From positions 1 through 38,438 of the forward strand of contig DRGP01000254.1 in NCBI GenBank assembly GCA_011050015.1: a stretch of DNA of 38,438 bases, given 5' to 3'. Below the pieces are notes generated by a model. It was not told where the DNA came from, did not search any database, and saw only the letters and a program-made list of their open reading frames with translations. This DNA is from Leeuwenhoekiella sp. Its GTDB lineage: Bacteria > Bacteroidota > Bacteroidia > Flavobacteriales > Flavobacteriaceae. This document shows positions 7,172 through 16,543 of the stretch, piece after piece; position 1 is the first letter of the stretch, and the number at the start of each line of letters is the position of its first letter. The position numbers were made by a program, and so were the translations under genes.

Positions 7172-8838
7172 AAATTGTTCTGTATTGATAATTGCGCCAT
7201 TTTAAAAGCATTATACATATTTACCATTTTTGCCGATTTTGAAAGTTCACTGAACTTTTTGGTATCGGCAGGATCACCGCCCACTACTACCGGAGTATTT
7301 GTAGTCACACCGCTCTGCATAAGGATCTGCTTGATCTGCCCAGCGGAAAATTGTGGATAATAGGAGCGCAACATCGCGGCCACACCAGCAACTTCCGGGG
7401 AAGCCATTGAAGTACCCTGCAAGAATTTATATTTATTTCCAGGCACGGTGGAATAGATGCGCATACCTGGGGCAAATACATCTACATTAGATTTTCCGTA
7501 GTTAGAAAATGGAGCGACCAGTTCACCGCCATAGGTTTCATTAAGGGCACCCACGGTGATAAAGTTATCGGCAAATTCTTCCATGTTGTCCAGTTGATCA
7601 TTGGGATAAATGGTTTTGCCACTATCTAGATCTACCGCGTCATTACCAGCGGCATTTACGATGAGTACATCGTGTTTCGCAGCATATTTTATCGCATCGT
7701 AAACCCATTCCGGATGTGTGGAAAAATACTTGCCAAAGCTGGTATTGATCACTTTTGCGCCATTATCTACCGCATAACGGAAGGCAAGAGCAACATCTTT
7801 ATCACGCTCATCGCCATCAGGTACCGCGCGCACTACCATGATTTTAATATTGTCATTGGCCACGCCGTTCATACCTAAACTGTTGTCGCGTTGTGCAGCG
7901 ATAATACCTGCAACGTGCGTACCATGCAGTGCACCTTCAGCATCTGGGCCCATCACGTTATTATTACCGTATGCATCATCTTTAATATCATTGGGATCGT
8001 CGCCCACCACTTTTCTATAATCTGCATTCAGGTTAAAATTATTGTCCAAACGCTTGTTCATGCTTTCAAGGCCCTCATCAATCATGTCTAGAAACTCTGG
8101 GATGGTAGGCTCATAGGAAAGCATCTGTGTTAGTATCGCCTTGTTGCGTTGCGCATCTGGTGTGCTGGCGTCCATTTTTTCAAGATCTTCTGCGGTATAA
8201 TCTTCTTTGCCCAGTTTTTTGCTTACTTCTGCATGCGCAGCAGTCACCACATCAACGATCTGATCGTATTGATTTTTTTGCTCTATGAGTTCGTCGTACT
8301 GTTTATCATACTCTTCCCTTGCGCTTTTATAAAGTTTAAAGGTTTCCTGCTCATTTTTAGAAATTTCAGAAAGACTTTTGCCTTTGTACAACGGTTCATA
8401 TTTTTGGATAATCCTACTGAATTCTAACTGTTCGTCAACCACATCACCCAGAAAATTCCAGCCGTGAATGTCATCTACATAACCGTTATTGTCATCATCT
8501 TTGTTGTTATTGGGAATTTCTTTTGTATTGGTCCAGATTTTATTTTTGAGGTCCTCATGGTCTATATCTACACCGCTGTCAACCACGCCTACAATCACGG
8601 GTTCTCCTTGATTTCCATTTATAAACTCGTTATAGGCAAGATCAACGCTCATCCCGGGAATGGTATCTTTCAAAAGATCTTTTGCGCTCCAGGCTTTTTC
8701 GGTCTCCTCACTCAGTGGGGCGACCTTGAGGGGATTATTATCTACATTTTCTACCGGTATCGAAATCAGTTTTGCTGGCGTATCGCAAGCATTCAAAAAT
8801 AGCACGGCACCAAAAGCCGCTAACATCATTTTTTTCAT
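7168..8838 (-). CDS. S8-family subtilisin-like serine protease, lipoprotein
   Basis: 556 residues from the ATG at 8838; ten further upstream codons are open, but the lipoprotein signal starts here (MKKMMLAAFGAVLFLNAC, lipobox Cys18), so the protease is probably anchored to a membrane lipid. The catalytic triad is Asp87 (VVDSGVDIDH), His308 (HGTHVAG) and Ser477 (GTSMASPEVAG), with the oxyanion Asn399 (NAAGND). The 221-residue distance between Asp and His is far above the few tens usual in subtilases; the insert contains a charged, coiled-coil-like stretch at about 140-210. The gene is 39 bases downstream of the MBL-fold gene and overlaps the M1 peptidase by four bases, forming an operon of protein turnover in the cell envelope. 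Confidence 0.92.
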   Translation of the reverse strand: MKKMMLAAFGAVLFLNACDTPAKLISIPVENVDNNPLKVAPLSEETEKAWSAKDLLKDTIPGMSVDLAYNEFINGNQGEPVIVGVVDSGVDIDHEDLKNKIWTNTKEIPNNNKDDDNNGYVDDIHGWNFLGDVVDEQLEFSRIIQKYEPLYKGKSLSEISKNEQETFKLYKSAREEYDKQYDELIEQKNQYDQIVDVVTAAHAEVSKKLGKEDYTAEDLEKMDASTPDAQRNKAILTQMLSYEPTIPEFLDMIDEGLESMNKRLDNNFNLNADYRKVVGDDPNDIKDDAYGNNNVMGPDAEGALHGTHVAGIIAAQRDNSLGMNGVANDNIKIMVVRAVPDGDERDKDVALAFRYAVDNGAKVINTSFGKYFSTHPEWVYDAIKYAAKHDVLIVNAAGNDAVDLDSGKTIYPNDQLDNMEEFADNFITVGALNETYGGELVAPFSNYGKSNVDVFAPGMRIYSTVPGNKYKFLQGTSMASPEVAGVAAMLRSYYPQFSAGQIKQILMQSGVTTNTPVVVGGDPADTKKFSELSKSAKMVNMYNAFKMAQLSIQNNL

Positions 8839-8877
8839 GTATTCAAGAATTATTTGCCCAAGGGGCAAGGTATTTAG

Positions 8878-9741
8878 TTATTTATCAAAAAAATTTTCAA
8901 TCGAAAAACACTCGTTAAGGCGAACGCCTTTTTCAGTATGTTGTACCGTAATAATGGGATTATGGGCATCATGTTCCAGCCAGAGATATAGATTTTCATC
9001 TGCAGCTTTGTTCAGAAATTGTTCTTTCTCATCAAGTGTCAATAATGGCCGGGTATCAAAACCCATAACATAAGGTAAAGGCAAATGTCCTGCTGTGGGC
9101 AGCAAATCTGCCGCAAAAACGATGGTTTTATCCTTATAAGTGATATGGGGAATCATTTGTTTATCGGTATGACCATCTACAAACAAAATGCCGAAATTCA
9201 TTTCTTCTGAAAAAGAATAGGTTTTTTTACCCTTTTCAACAAATTGAAGCTGGCCACTTTGCTCTATGGGAAGAATGTTTTCTTTTAAAAAAGACGCCTT
9301 TTCGCGCGCATTGGGCTGCGTGGCCCATTTCCAGTGGTCTTCATTGCTCCAGTAAGTAGCATTTTTAAAAGCTGGCTGCAATGATTTACCGTCTGAACCA
9401 TAAACAATACATCCACCACAATGATCAAAATGAAGGTGGGTTAAAAAAACGTCTGTAATATCATCAGGATGAAATCCCTTTTCCTGAAGTGAGCCAGCTA
9501 AATTTGAGTCGCCCCATGGGTAGTAGTAAGAAAAGAATTTATCGCTCTGCTTGTCCCCCATCCCGGTATCTATGAGAATAAGACGTTTCCCATCTTCTAT
9601 GAGCAGGCAGCGCGCTGCGATATCTATCATATTGTTGTTATCGGCAGGGTTTGTACGTGTCCATAATGATTTTGGTACCACGCCAAACATCGCTCCTCCA
9701 TCCAGCTTAAAATTTCCGGCTTCTATCGCGTGTAACTTCAT
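8878..9741 (-). CDS. MBL-fold metallo-hydrolase
   Basis: 287 residues of the metallo-beta-lactamase superfamily. The zinc-binding motif THLHFDHCGG (101-110) gives His102, His104, Asp106 and His107; further ligands are expected in DGHTDKQMIPH (about 194) and in the Asp of FAADLLP (about 211). No signal peptide is seen, so it should be cytoplasmic. The general layout (a wide N-terminal part with GGAMFGVVPK, 15-24) matches the group often labelled N-acyl-homoserine-lactonase-like, but substrate cannot be read from sequence and I do not propose quorum quenching. It is first in an operon with the subtilase and the M1 peptidase; the 146-base gap to the divergent antiporter gene must hold promoters for both. 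Confidence 0.85.
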   Translation of the reverse strand: MKLHAIEAGNFKLDGGAMFGVVPKSLWTRTNPADNNNMIDIAARCLLIEDGKRLILIDTGMGDKQSDKFFSYYYPWGDSNLAGSLQEKGFHPDDITDVFLTHLHFDHCGGCIVYGSDGKSLQPAFKNATYWSNEDHWKWATQPNAREKASFLKENILPIEQSGQLQFVEKGKKTYSFSEEMNFGILFVDGHTDKQMIPHITYKDKTIVFAADLLPTAGHLPLPYVMGFDTRPLLTLDEKEQFLNKAADENLYLWLEHDAHNPIITVQHTEKGVRLNECFSIENFFDK

Positions 9742-9887
9742 AAGGGTCTAATCAAGTCGTGCAAAATACAAAAGGCATTTAAAATGATTTTTGAAAGCAA
9801 TAGTATTAAGCTATATTTAACAACCAAATCAGAGCGCTTTACCTTGTTTTAAACTGGAAAATCGTATAATAGCACAAATTTGTACAC

Positions 9888-11831
9888 ATGCTCGAACTAG
9901 GTGGAATAATAATATTAGGGATTTTGGCGCAGTGGGTAGCCTGGAAATTTAAGATTCCGGCAATCCTGCCCTTAATTTTGATAGGCCTTTTTGTGGGGCC
10001 TATATCCACATTATTGAGTCATGATGGTGGAAAATGGATCGAACCCATCTGGAATGCAGAAACGGGTCTGGGGATTTTCCCCGGCGAGCGTTTGTTTAAT
10101 TTTGTTTCTTTGGCCATAGGGATCATCCTTTTCGAGGGTGGACTTACCTTACGCCTTGGCGAGATCAAAAACGTGGGCCCGGTAATTACAAAATTAATTA
10201 TTATAGGCTCTGTGGTTACCTTTTTTGGTGCCGGTGCGGCTGCTTACTATATTTTTGACCTGGACTTGCGTATCGCATTTCTTTTCTCAGCGCTCATTAT
10301 TGTGACCGGCCCTACCGTTATCACCCCTATTTTGCGCAATATTCCGCTTAAAAAGGATATTTCTGCCATTTTAAAGTGGGAAGGGATTCTTATTGATCCC
10401 ATTGGTGCGCTGGTAGCGGTTTTGGTATTTGAGTTCATCAGCGTGGGCGCTGGCAGTGAGTTTACCTTAGTCGCACTAGAGGAATTTGGTAAAATAGTTC
10501 TTTTTGGTTTTACCTTTGGTTTTACCTTTGCGCATGCCCTTGCTTTCGCAATCAAACGTAATGTAATCCCGCATTACCTGCTCAATGTATTTACACTTGC
10601 TGCGGTACTGGGTGTTTTTGTTTTATCAGATCTTTTTGCACATGAGAGCGGTCTGCTCGCAGTTGTTGTGATGGGCATGGTTATGGGGAATATGCAATTG
10701 CCAAACATTAAGGAGTTGCTGTACTTTAAAGAATCACTGAGTGTTCTGCTTATTTCGATTCTTTTTATCCTGCTTTCTGCCAATATTGAGATGAACGATC
10801 TGTTTCTGGTTTATAACTGGAACGCGGCCATACTTTTTGCCGTAGTGGTTTTTATATTACGACCCATAGGTGTGTTTATAAGCGCAAAGGGATCTGGCCT
10901 AAAATTCAATGAGAAGTTGTTTATCAGCTGGGTGGGGCCACGTGGTATCGTTGCTGCGGGTATTGCCTCCCTATTTGGTCTTAAACTGGCCAGTGAGGGT
11001 GTGACCGATGCAGAGTATATCACTCCACTTGTGTTTATGATTGTGCTGGGCACCGTATTGCTCAACGCTACCACCGCTAGGCTCTTCGCAAAATTGATAG
11101 GGGTGTTCCTTAGAAATTCTGAGGGTATTGTTATTATTGGTGCTTCAAAAGCGTCTCGAATAATCGGTGAATACCTGATGAAAAACGGCCGTCATGTGGT
11201 ACTTGTTGACAGCAATAGTAGCAATATCGCCAAGGCGAAAGAACGTGGTCTGGATGCAATAGAAGAAAGTATTTATTCAGACAGTTTGATGAATAATATA
11301 GAACTTAATGATGTAGGTTATCTTATGGCATTGACCGGTAACGGGGACATTAATAAATATGCCCTAGACCGTTTTAAAACAGTTTTTGGAGAAAATGGGT
11401 CTTTTAGACTGATTACTCCAGACGAAATGAAAGACAGCCTCACCCCTCCAGATTCCGGGCTTTTCTCACCTACCGATGATTTTATAAACCTTACCGAAGT
11501 AGCGCGCAGCTATCCCTCTATGCAGGAAATGGAAATAGACAGCGAGGCAACCTTTAAACGTCTTATAAAAATTAGCCGGGCAGACGACAATATCATACCT
11601 ATTTTCCTTAAAACACAAGAAGATGACCTTAAAATCCTAAAGGCAGACATCAGTGAACTTGAGGTAGAAAGCTTTGAAGGCTGTAAACTGGTTTATATGG
11701 GGAAACCCTTTGACGTAGAAGAACTGGAAGATGATGAACCGGTAGTAGAAAAGAAACCAACGCCTGAACCTGATCCAGAACCAACACCCAAATCAGAAAC
11801 CGAAGAATCTAAAATAGAGGACAAGGAATAA
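9888..11831 (+). CDS. Cation:proton antiporter, CPA family with cytoplasmic nucleotide-binding domain
   Basis: 647 residues. About twelve membrane segments fill residues 1-400 (Na+/H+ exchanger domain), with the buried-charge region at GPTVITPILRNIPL (141-154) and ILIDPIGALVAVL (167-179) that carries the transport Asp. A C-terminal soluble part from about 405 begins with a Rossmann glycine stretch (GIVIIGASKASRIIGEYL) like a TrkA-N domain, with VLVDSNSSN at the end of its second strand. The last 40 residues are an acidic, proline-rich tail (TPEPDPEPTPK). It should exchange Na+ or K+ for protons across the inner membrane, probably gated by a nucleotide. It is monocistronic, followed by the convergent small gene at 11878. 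It differs from the NhaA transporter at 19925. Confidence 0.88.
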   Translation: MLELGGIIILGILAQWVAWKFKIPAILPLILIGLFVGPISTLLSHDGGKWIEPIWNAETGLGIFPGERLFNFVSLAIGIILFEGGLTLRLGEIKNVGPVITKLIIIGSVVTFFGAGAAAYYIFDLDLRIAFLFSALIIVTGPTVITPILRNIPLKKDISAILKWEGILIDPIGALVAVLVFEFISVGAGSEFTLVALEEFGKIVLFGFTFGFTFAHALAFAIKRNVIPHYLLNVFTLAAVLGVFVLSDLFAHESGLLAVVVMGMVMGNMQLPNIKELLYFKESLSVLLISILFILLSANIEMNDLFLVYNWNAAILFAVVVFILRPIGVFISAKGSGLKFNEKLFISWVGPRGIVAAGIASLFGLKLASEGVTDAEYITPLVFMIVLGTVLLNATTARLFAKLIGVFLRNSEGIVIIGASKASRIIGEYLMKNGRHVVLVDSNSSNIAKAKERGLDAIEESIYSDSLMNNIELNDVGYLMALTGNGDINKYALDRFKTVFGENGSFRLITPDEMKDSLTPPDSGLFSPTDDFINLTEVARSYPSMQEMEIDSEATFKRLIKISRADDNIIPIFLKTQEDDLKILKADISELEVESFEGCKLVYMGKPFDVEELEDDEPVVEKKPTPEPDPEPTPKSETEESKIEDKE

Positions 11832-11877
11832 AAAAAGCTGCTTCAAACGCATTGTTTTGAGAGATCTGTACCTAGAT

Positions 11878-12042
11878 TTACTTCCAGGTTTTAAACCATT
11901 CATAAAGCACAAACACCATTCCTATAATGGCAATAATGGCCATGGTCCAGACTCCCCATTGTGATTGTTTGATAGCCGTAAACTGGGAGAGCGCGCCACT
12001 TAGGAGAATGAGCCCCAGTCCTATCATTTGCAAACGCTTCAT
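11878..12042 (-). CDS. Small two-helix membrane protein coupled to lepA
   Basis: 54 residues ([18 protein letters not shown]...). Two hydrophobic segments are seen: residues 5-18 or so, and WTMAIIAIIGMVFVLYEW at about 32-49, joined by a polar loop with KQSQWG; the tail ends in FKTWK. Its ATG overlaps the lepA stop codon by one base (TAATG), so translation is probably coupled to lepA. I do not know a named family and propose no function. The tight coupling and typical codon use make it more likely real than chance. The 46 bases between it and the convergent antiporter gene contain no clear terminator. Confidence 0.7.
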   Translation of the reverse strand: MKRLQMIGLGLILLSGALSQFTAIKQSQWGVWTMAIIAIIGMVFVLYEWFKTWK

Positions 12043-13838
12043 TAATCGTTGAGTTTCAATACGGCCATAAAGGCTTCCTGAGGTATTTCCACATTACCTA
12101 CCTGGCGCATACGCTTTTTACCTTTTTTCTGTTTTTCAAGCAGTTTTCGCTTCCGCGAAATATCACCACCATAACATTTTGCAGTTACGTCTTTTCGAAG
12201 CGCTTTTACGGTCTCACGGGCTATGATCTTGGCCCCGATGGCTGCTTGTATGGGAATATCAAATTGCTGACGCGGGATGAGCTCTTTAAGCTTTTCGCAC
12301 ATTCTTTTCCCGATGTCATAGGCGTTATCCTTATGCAGTAGTGCAGAGAGCGCATCCACCACATTGGCATTGAGCAGGACATCTACCTTCACCAAGTGCG
12401 AGGCGCGCATCCCGATGGGCGAATAGTCAAAAGAGGCATAGCCTTTGGAAACTGTTTTTAGCCGGTCGTAGAAATCAAATACGATTTCAGCCAGCGGCAT
12501 ATCAAAGGTGAGCTCCACCCGTTCTGTAGTAAGATAGGTCTGGTTGGTGATCTCGCCACGCTTTTCGATACATAAAGACATCACTGGCCCTACAAAATCA
12601 GCTTTGGTAATAATGGAAGCTTTGATAAACGGCTCTTCTACCCGGTCCATTCCAGAGGGATCTGGCAAATCGGAGGGGTTGTTGACCAAAATAGCCTTTT
12701 CGGGTTCACGGGTGGTAAATGCGTGATAAGAAACGTTGGGTACCGTAGTGATCACGGTCATGTCAAACTCACGTTCCAGGCGTTCCTGAATGATTTCCAG
12801 GTGCAACATGCCCAGAAAACCACAACGGAACCCAAAACCTAACGCTGCCGAACTTTCTGGCTGAAACACAAGCGAAGCATCGTTGAGCTGCAACTTTTCC
12901 ATAGAGTTCCGCAGGTCTTCATAATCTTCGGTATCTACGGGATAAATTCCGGCAAAAACCATGGGTTTAACGAACTCAAAGCCAGAAATTGGGTTTTTGG
13001 TAGGTTCTTTTTTATCGGTAATAGTATCCCCTACTTTTACTTCGCGCGCTTCTTTAATGCCCGTAATCAGATAGCCTACATCACCGGCCTTGATCTCTTT
13101 TTTGGGCACTTGTACCAGCTTTAATGTACCCACTTCATCGGCAAAATAAGATTTTCCAGTGGCGATGAACTTGATCTCCTGTCCTTTTTTGATACTGCCG
13201 TTAATGACCCTAAAAATTGTTTCCACCCCACGAAACGGATTATATACCGAGTCAAAAATCAGCGCCTGCAAAGGCTCATCTACAGTGCCTTTGGGATGCG
13301 GGATACGGTCTATAATGGCGTTGAGTATTTCTTGAATACCTACTCCTGTTTTTGCACTGGCGGGAATTACATCCTCGGGATCGCAGCCCAGTAAGTCCAC
13401 AATGTCATCGGTCACCTCTTCAGGATTGGCGCTGGGCAGGTCGATTTTATTGAGCACCGGGATGATCTCCAAGTCATTTTCAAGCGCCAGGTAGAGGTTT
13501 GAGATGGTCTGTGCCTGTATACTCTGTGCCGCGTCTACAATGAGCAATGCACCTTCACAAGCCGCGATACTGCGTGAAACTTCATAGGAGAAGTCCACAT
13601 GGCCCGGGGTATCAATCAGGTTTAAGACATACGGCTCACCGTTGTGCATATAATCCATTTGGATGGCGTGCGACTTTATGGTAATCCCGCGTTCCCGTTC
13701 TAGATCCATATTATCAAGAAGCTGTTCCTTCTTTTCCCGGTCTGTTACCGAACCGGTAAAGTCAAGCAGACGGTCTGCCAGTGTGCTTTTACCATGATCT
13801 ATATGTGCGATGATGCAGAAATTGCGAATGTTCTTCAT
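12042..13838 (-). CDS. lepA: Elongation factor 4 (LepA), ribosomal back-translocase GTPase
   Basis: 598 residues, the normal length. The GTPase domain shows AHIDHGKST (11-19, P-loop), the switch region ending in DTPGH (76-80) and NKID (130-133). The family-specific C-terminal stretch with [19 protein letters not shown] close to the end distinguishes LepA from EF-G and BipA. The factor acts on the ribosome and affects stalled or mis-translocated complexes and initiation. A full TAnnTTTG box (TATATTTG) lies 41 bases before the start codon. A short palindrome TTTCGC-TTCC-GCGAAA lies within the conserved GDISRKRK codons at 12145-12160. A 54-residue membrane protein gene overlaps the stop. Confidence 0.97.
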   Translation of the reverse strand: MKNIRNFCIIAHIDHGKSTLADRLLDFTGSVTDREKKEQLLDNMDLERERGITIKSHAIQMDYMHNGEPYVLNLIDTPGHVDFSYEVSRSIAACEGALLIVDAAQSIQAQTISNLYLALENDLEIIPVLNKIDLPSANPEEVTDDIVDLLGCDPEDVIPASAKTGVGIQEILNAIIDRIPHPKGTVDEPLQALIFDSVYNPFRGVETIFRVINGSIKKGQEIKFIATGKSYFADEVGTLKLVQVPKKEIKAGDVGYLITGIKEAREVKVGDTITDKKEPTKNPISGFEFVKPMVFAGIYPVDTEDYEDLRNSMEKLQLNDASLVFQPESSAALGFGFRCGFLGMLHLEIIQERLEREFDMTVITTVPNVSYHAFTTREPEKAILVNNPSDLPDPSGMDRVEEPFIKASIITKADFVGPVMSLCIEKRGEITNQTYLTTERVELTFDMPLAEIVFDFYDRLKTVSKGYASFDYSPIGMRASHLVKVDVLLNANVVDALSALLHKDNAYDIGKRMCEKLKELIPRQQFDIPIQAAIGAKIIARETVKALRKDVTAKCYGGDISRKRKLLEKQKKGKKRMRQVGNVEIPQEAFMAVLKLND

Positions 13839-13878
13839 AAAAGTTGCCTAGGAAAATGCATGATGTTGCATTGACCGG

Positions 13879-13886
13879 CAAATATA
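13879..13886 (-). promoter_or_regulatory. -7 promoter box of lepA
   Basis: Minus-strand TATATTTG, a full match to TAnnTTTG, 41 bases upstream of the lepA start. At the -33 place there is TTA (13908-13910) with 21 bases between, one mismatch to TTG. Confidence 0.5.
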
Positions 13887-14000
13887 CTATTTCGTTGGGC
13901 GAATGACTAATAAATAATAGATTAGCCAGTATGGAAAATTTTTTGTAAAATGCGGCTTCCCCGAACAATTAATAGTAATTTTTTATTTATTTTCAAGTCT

Positions 14001-16439
14001 ATGATTAAAAGGCTACTCCTCGCACTCTTATTGTTTCTTATACAACAAGGTTATGCGCAAAACTATGTGATTAACGGGAAAATAATTGATGAGCAACCAC
14101 AGGCGCTTTCGTATGTAAATGTACTATTGCTTAAAGCACAGGACTCTAGCTTGATTAAAGGGGCGGTGACCAGTGAGGACGGAAGTTATCTCATAGATGC
14201 CGTAGATCAGGGAAATTACCTCATTAAAGCCAGTTTTGTGGGTTATAACGACGGTTTTTCAGCTCCTTTTGAAGTAAATGCCAGTATACAATTGCCGGTA
14301 ATTACGCTTTCAGAAAACGAAGAGGCGCTTGATGAGGTTACCGTTACCGCAAAAAGACCCACGATAAAGCGGGAAATAGACCGGCTGGTTTATAATGTTG
14401 AAAACACGGTAGTTTCTTCGGGCACAACCTATGATATTCTTCAAAGAACGCCAGGGGTGATCGTAAGCCAGAACCAGATTTTGGTAAAGAATAGACCAGC
14501 TCAGGTTTATATCAATGACCGCCGCGTCTATTTAACGTCGCAGGAACTGCAGCAACTGCTACAGGGATTTAGCGGTCAGAATGTAAAATCTGTGGAAGTG
14601 ATCACCAACCCACCGGCAAAATATGATGCCGAGGGCGGTGCGATCTTGAATATCGTGACTTCCAAGAATATTTCAATTGGTTACAAAGGGAGCCTTAATG
14701 CATCCAATACTCAGGCTAGGGTGCCCAAATATTCCTTTGGTACCAGCCAATTCTATAAGAACGACTGGCTCAATGCTTTTGCTTCCTATAATTTTAATAC
14801 GCGAAGGGATAACAAGCTGGAAGATAGCCATATTCGCTTTTTTGAACCAGATGGAAGCACTAATTCCAACTGGGAAACCGATTTTGACCGCACCACGTCT
14901 ACCAATTCGCACAATCTAAACACCATTCTCGATTTTACGATCGATGCAAAAAATACGCTGAGTGTGAGTGCAAATCTACTCTATACACCAAAGGAAGATT
15001 CAGATATAGGCGGCCTTACCGAAATTTATGGTTCACAGGCACAGCTCGATTCGCTGTTTACCACGCAGAGTGCGCTGGAAAAAGAGGGTCATAATTACCT
15101 GTTTAACCTCGATTATACACGCCAACTGGGAGAAAACGGCGCGACGCTTTCTGCGCAGGCCAATTATATTAACTACAAAGATGAACAGCGTCAGGATATA
15201 GCGACCCGTTATACCCTGGCTAACGGAGAACTTTTAAATGAAAATTCCTTCCGTACCTTGCCTAAACAGGATTCAGATATATATACTGGTCAGTTAGATT
15301 ATTCAGGATCGGTGGGCAGTTTTTCGCTGGAAAGCGGCATAAAATATTCCGGTATCGATTCAGAAAGCCGGCAGGAATATTTTGATACCCAACAGGCAAC
15401 CCCTCAGTTTATCGGCGCACTCTCCGATTTTTACGATTATAAAGAAAATATCTACGCGGCGTATGCAAGCATATCCAAAGATTGGGAAAAATGGAGCCTT
15501 AAAGTGGGTTTACGCGGTGAGTATACAGACGTTTCGGGCAATTCACTTACGCTGGGCCAAGTGAACACCCAAGAATACTTTGAGCCTTTTCCTACGGTTT
15601 ACCTCATGCATAGGCCCAACGAGAATAATTCTTTCAGCATTAATTATAGTCGGCGTATAGACAGGCCTCGCTTTCAGAGTTTGAACCCGTTCAGGACCTT
15701 TATCAATGAGAACAATTTTAATCAGGGAAATCCCAATATTCAACCGGCAATAAATAATAATATTACCTTTAATTATACCTTTAAAAACAAGCTTTCTTTT
15801 GATTTGTATTACGACCGGACTGATGATGCCGCCGCAATTTTACCTTTTCAAAACAATGCAAACAGAACCTTGCGCTCAGTGACAACAAATATGGATTATT
15901 CTCAGCAGTTTAGTTTGGATATCTCTTACTTCAGTTTTGTGACCAATTGGTGGTATTTATCTGCTTATGGATCGTTTTACCGCATGGAAAACCAATTCTT
16001 CGCTCAGGAAAGCGGTAATATTCTAGTTGAAAACAACATAAATAGTACCTATTTACAAGCGGTAAATGCCTTTTATTTGGATCAAGCAGGTACATTTTCA
16101 TCACTTTTGACCGCTTTTTATAACCCTGATTATATTTCTGGTTCCTATGATTTTGAGGAAGGACAGGTCGGATTTTCTTTAGGTTTCAGAAAAACCTTTT
16201 TTGATGATCGTCTCGTTGCCACTGTAGATTTTGAGGATATTTTTAACCAAGTGAATATCCCCTTGCAATCGCGCTACCTAAATCAAGATAACTCCTTTTT
16301 TGCAAAGCCTGAATCCCGCTCGGTACGTTTTGGCCTACGTTATAACTTTGGAAACTTTAAGCTGAATGATAACGATCGTGCTACTACAACCGAAGAAAGC
16401 GAGCGTCTTAATGCACAAAGCGTTATGGATCATCCTTAA
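14001..16439 (+). CDS. Outer-membrane beta-barrel protein, TonB-dependent receptor-like
   Basis: 812 residues from the ATG at 14001; 17 extra upstream codons exist (from 13950) but the signal peptide MIKRLLLALLLFLIQQGYAQ starts here. Next comes a carboxypeptidase-regulatory-like domain (about 22-105: VINGKIIDEQPQALSYVNV ... SEDGSYLI), then a plug-like region (TVTAKRPTIKREIDRLVYN, about 115-133; AKYDAEGGAILNIVTS near 205), then a barrel of the outer-membrane beta-barrel protein 3 type found in Bacteroidota (QSLNPFRTFIN ... NFNQGNPNIQP). It should take up or bind an unknown ligand at the outer membrane. No SusD partner, anti-sigma factor or substrate gene is next to it, so the ligand cannot be guessed. 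The last residues (TEESERLNAQ) are a soluble tail. Confidence 0.88.
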   Translation: MIKRLLLALLLFLIQQGYAQNYVINGKIIDEQPQALSYVNVLLLKAQDSSLIKGAVTSEDGSYLIDAVDQGNYLIKASFVGYNDGFSAPFEVNASIQLPVITLSENEEALDEVTVTAKRPTIKREIDRLVYNVENTVVSSGTTYDILQRTPGVIVSQNQILVKNRPAQVYINDRRVYLTSQELQQLLQGFSGQNVKSVEVITNPPAKYDAEGGAILNIVTSKNISIGYKGSLNASNTQARVPKYSFGTSQFYKNDWLNAFASYNFNTRRDNKLEDSHIRFFEPDGSTNSNWETDFDRTTSTNSHNLNTILDFTIDAKNTLSVSANLLYTPKEDSDIGGLTEIYGSQAQLDSLFTTQSALEKEGHNYLFNLDYTRQLGENGATLSAQANYINYKDEQRQDIATRYTLANGELLNENSFRTLPKQDSDIYTGQLDYSGSVGSFSLESGIKYSGIDSESRQEYFDTQQATPQFIGALSDFYDYKENIYAAYASISKDWEKWSLKVGLRGEYTDVSGNSLTLGQVNTQEYFEPFPTVYLMHRPNENNSFSINYSRRIDRPRFQSLNPFRTFINENNFNQGNPNIQPAINNNITFNYTFKNKLSFDLYYDRTDDAAAILPFQNNANRTLRSVTTNMDYSQQFSLDISYFSFVTNWWYLSAYGSFYRMENQFFAQESGNILVENNINSTYLQAVNAFYLDQAGTFSSLLTAFYNPDYISGSYDFEEGQVGFSLGFRKTFFDDRLVATVDFEDIFNQVNIPLQSRYLNQDNSFFAKPESRSVRFGLRYNFGNFKLNDNDRATTTEESERLNAQSVMDHP

Positions 16440-16515
16440 AAACATTCATTTTTAGGCTAAAAACGGTTTTTTTCGACCCATTTTCAGCCAAAAAATAAAT
16501 CTGATTTTTTCTTCG

Positions 16516-16523
16516 TAATTTTA
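16516..16523 (+). promoter_or_regulatory. Possible -7 box of dusB operon
   Basis: TAATTTTA, seven of eight matches to TAnnTTTG, 20 bases before the TTG start of dusB. No clear TTG at -33. The rest of 16440-16543 is A/T-rich with an imperfect inverted repeat around GGCTAAAAA / TTTTCAGCC (16455-16491), which may end the barrel-protein transcript. Confidence 0.3.
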
Positions 16524-16543
16524 CCTGAAGAAAAAAATAGCTT

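Noticed and set aside
9875-9884. ACAAATTTGT palindrome just before the antiporter start as an operator
   Set aside because: Only ten bases and all but two A/T; expected by chance in this composition.
12145-12160. Palindrome TTTCGC-TTCC-GCGAAA in lepA as a mobile insertion
   Set aside because: It encodes the universally conserved SRKRK segment of LepA, so it cannot be an added sequence; at most codon choice.
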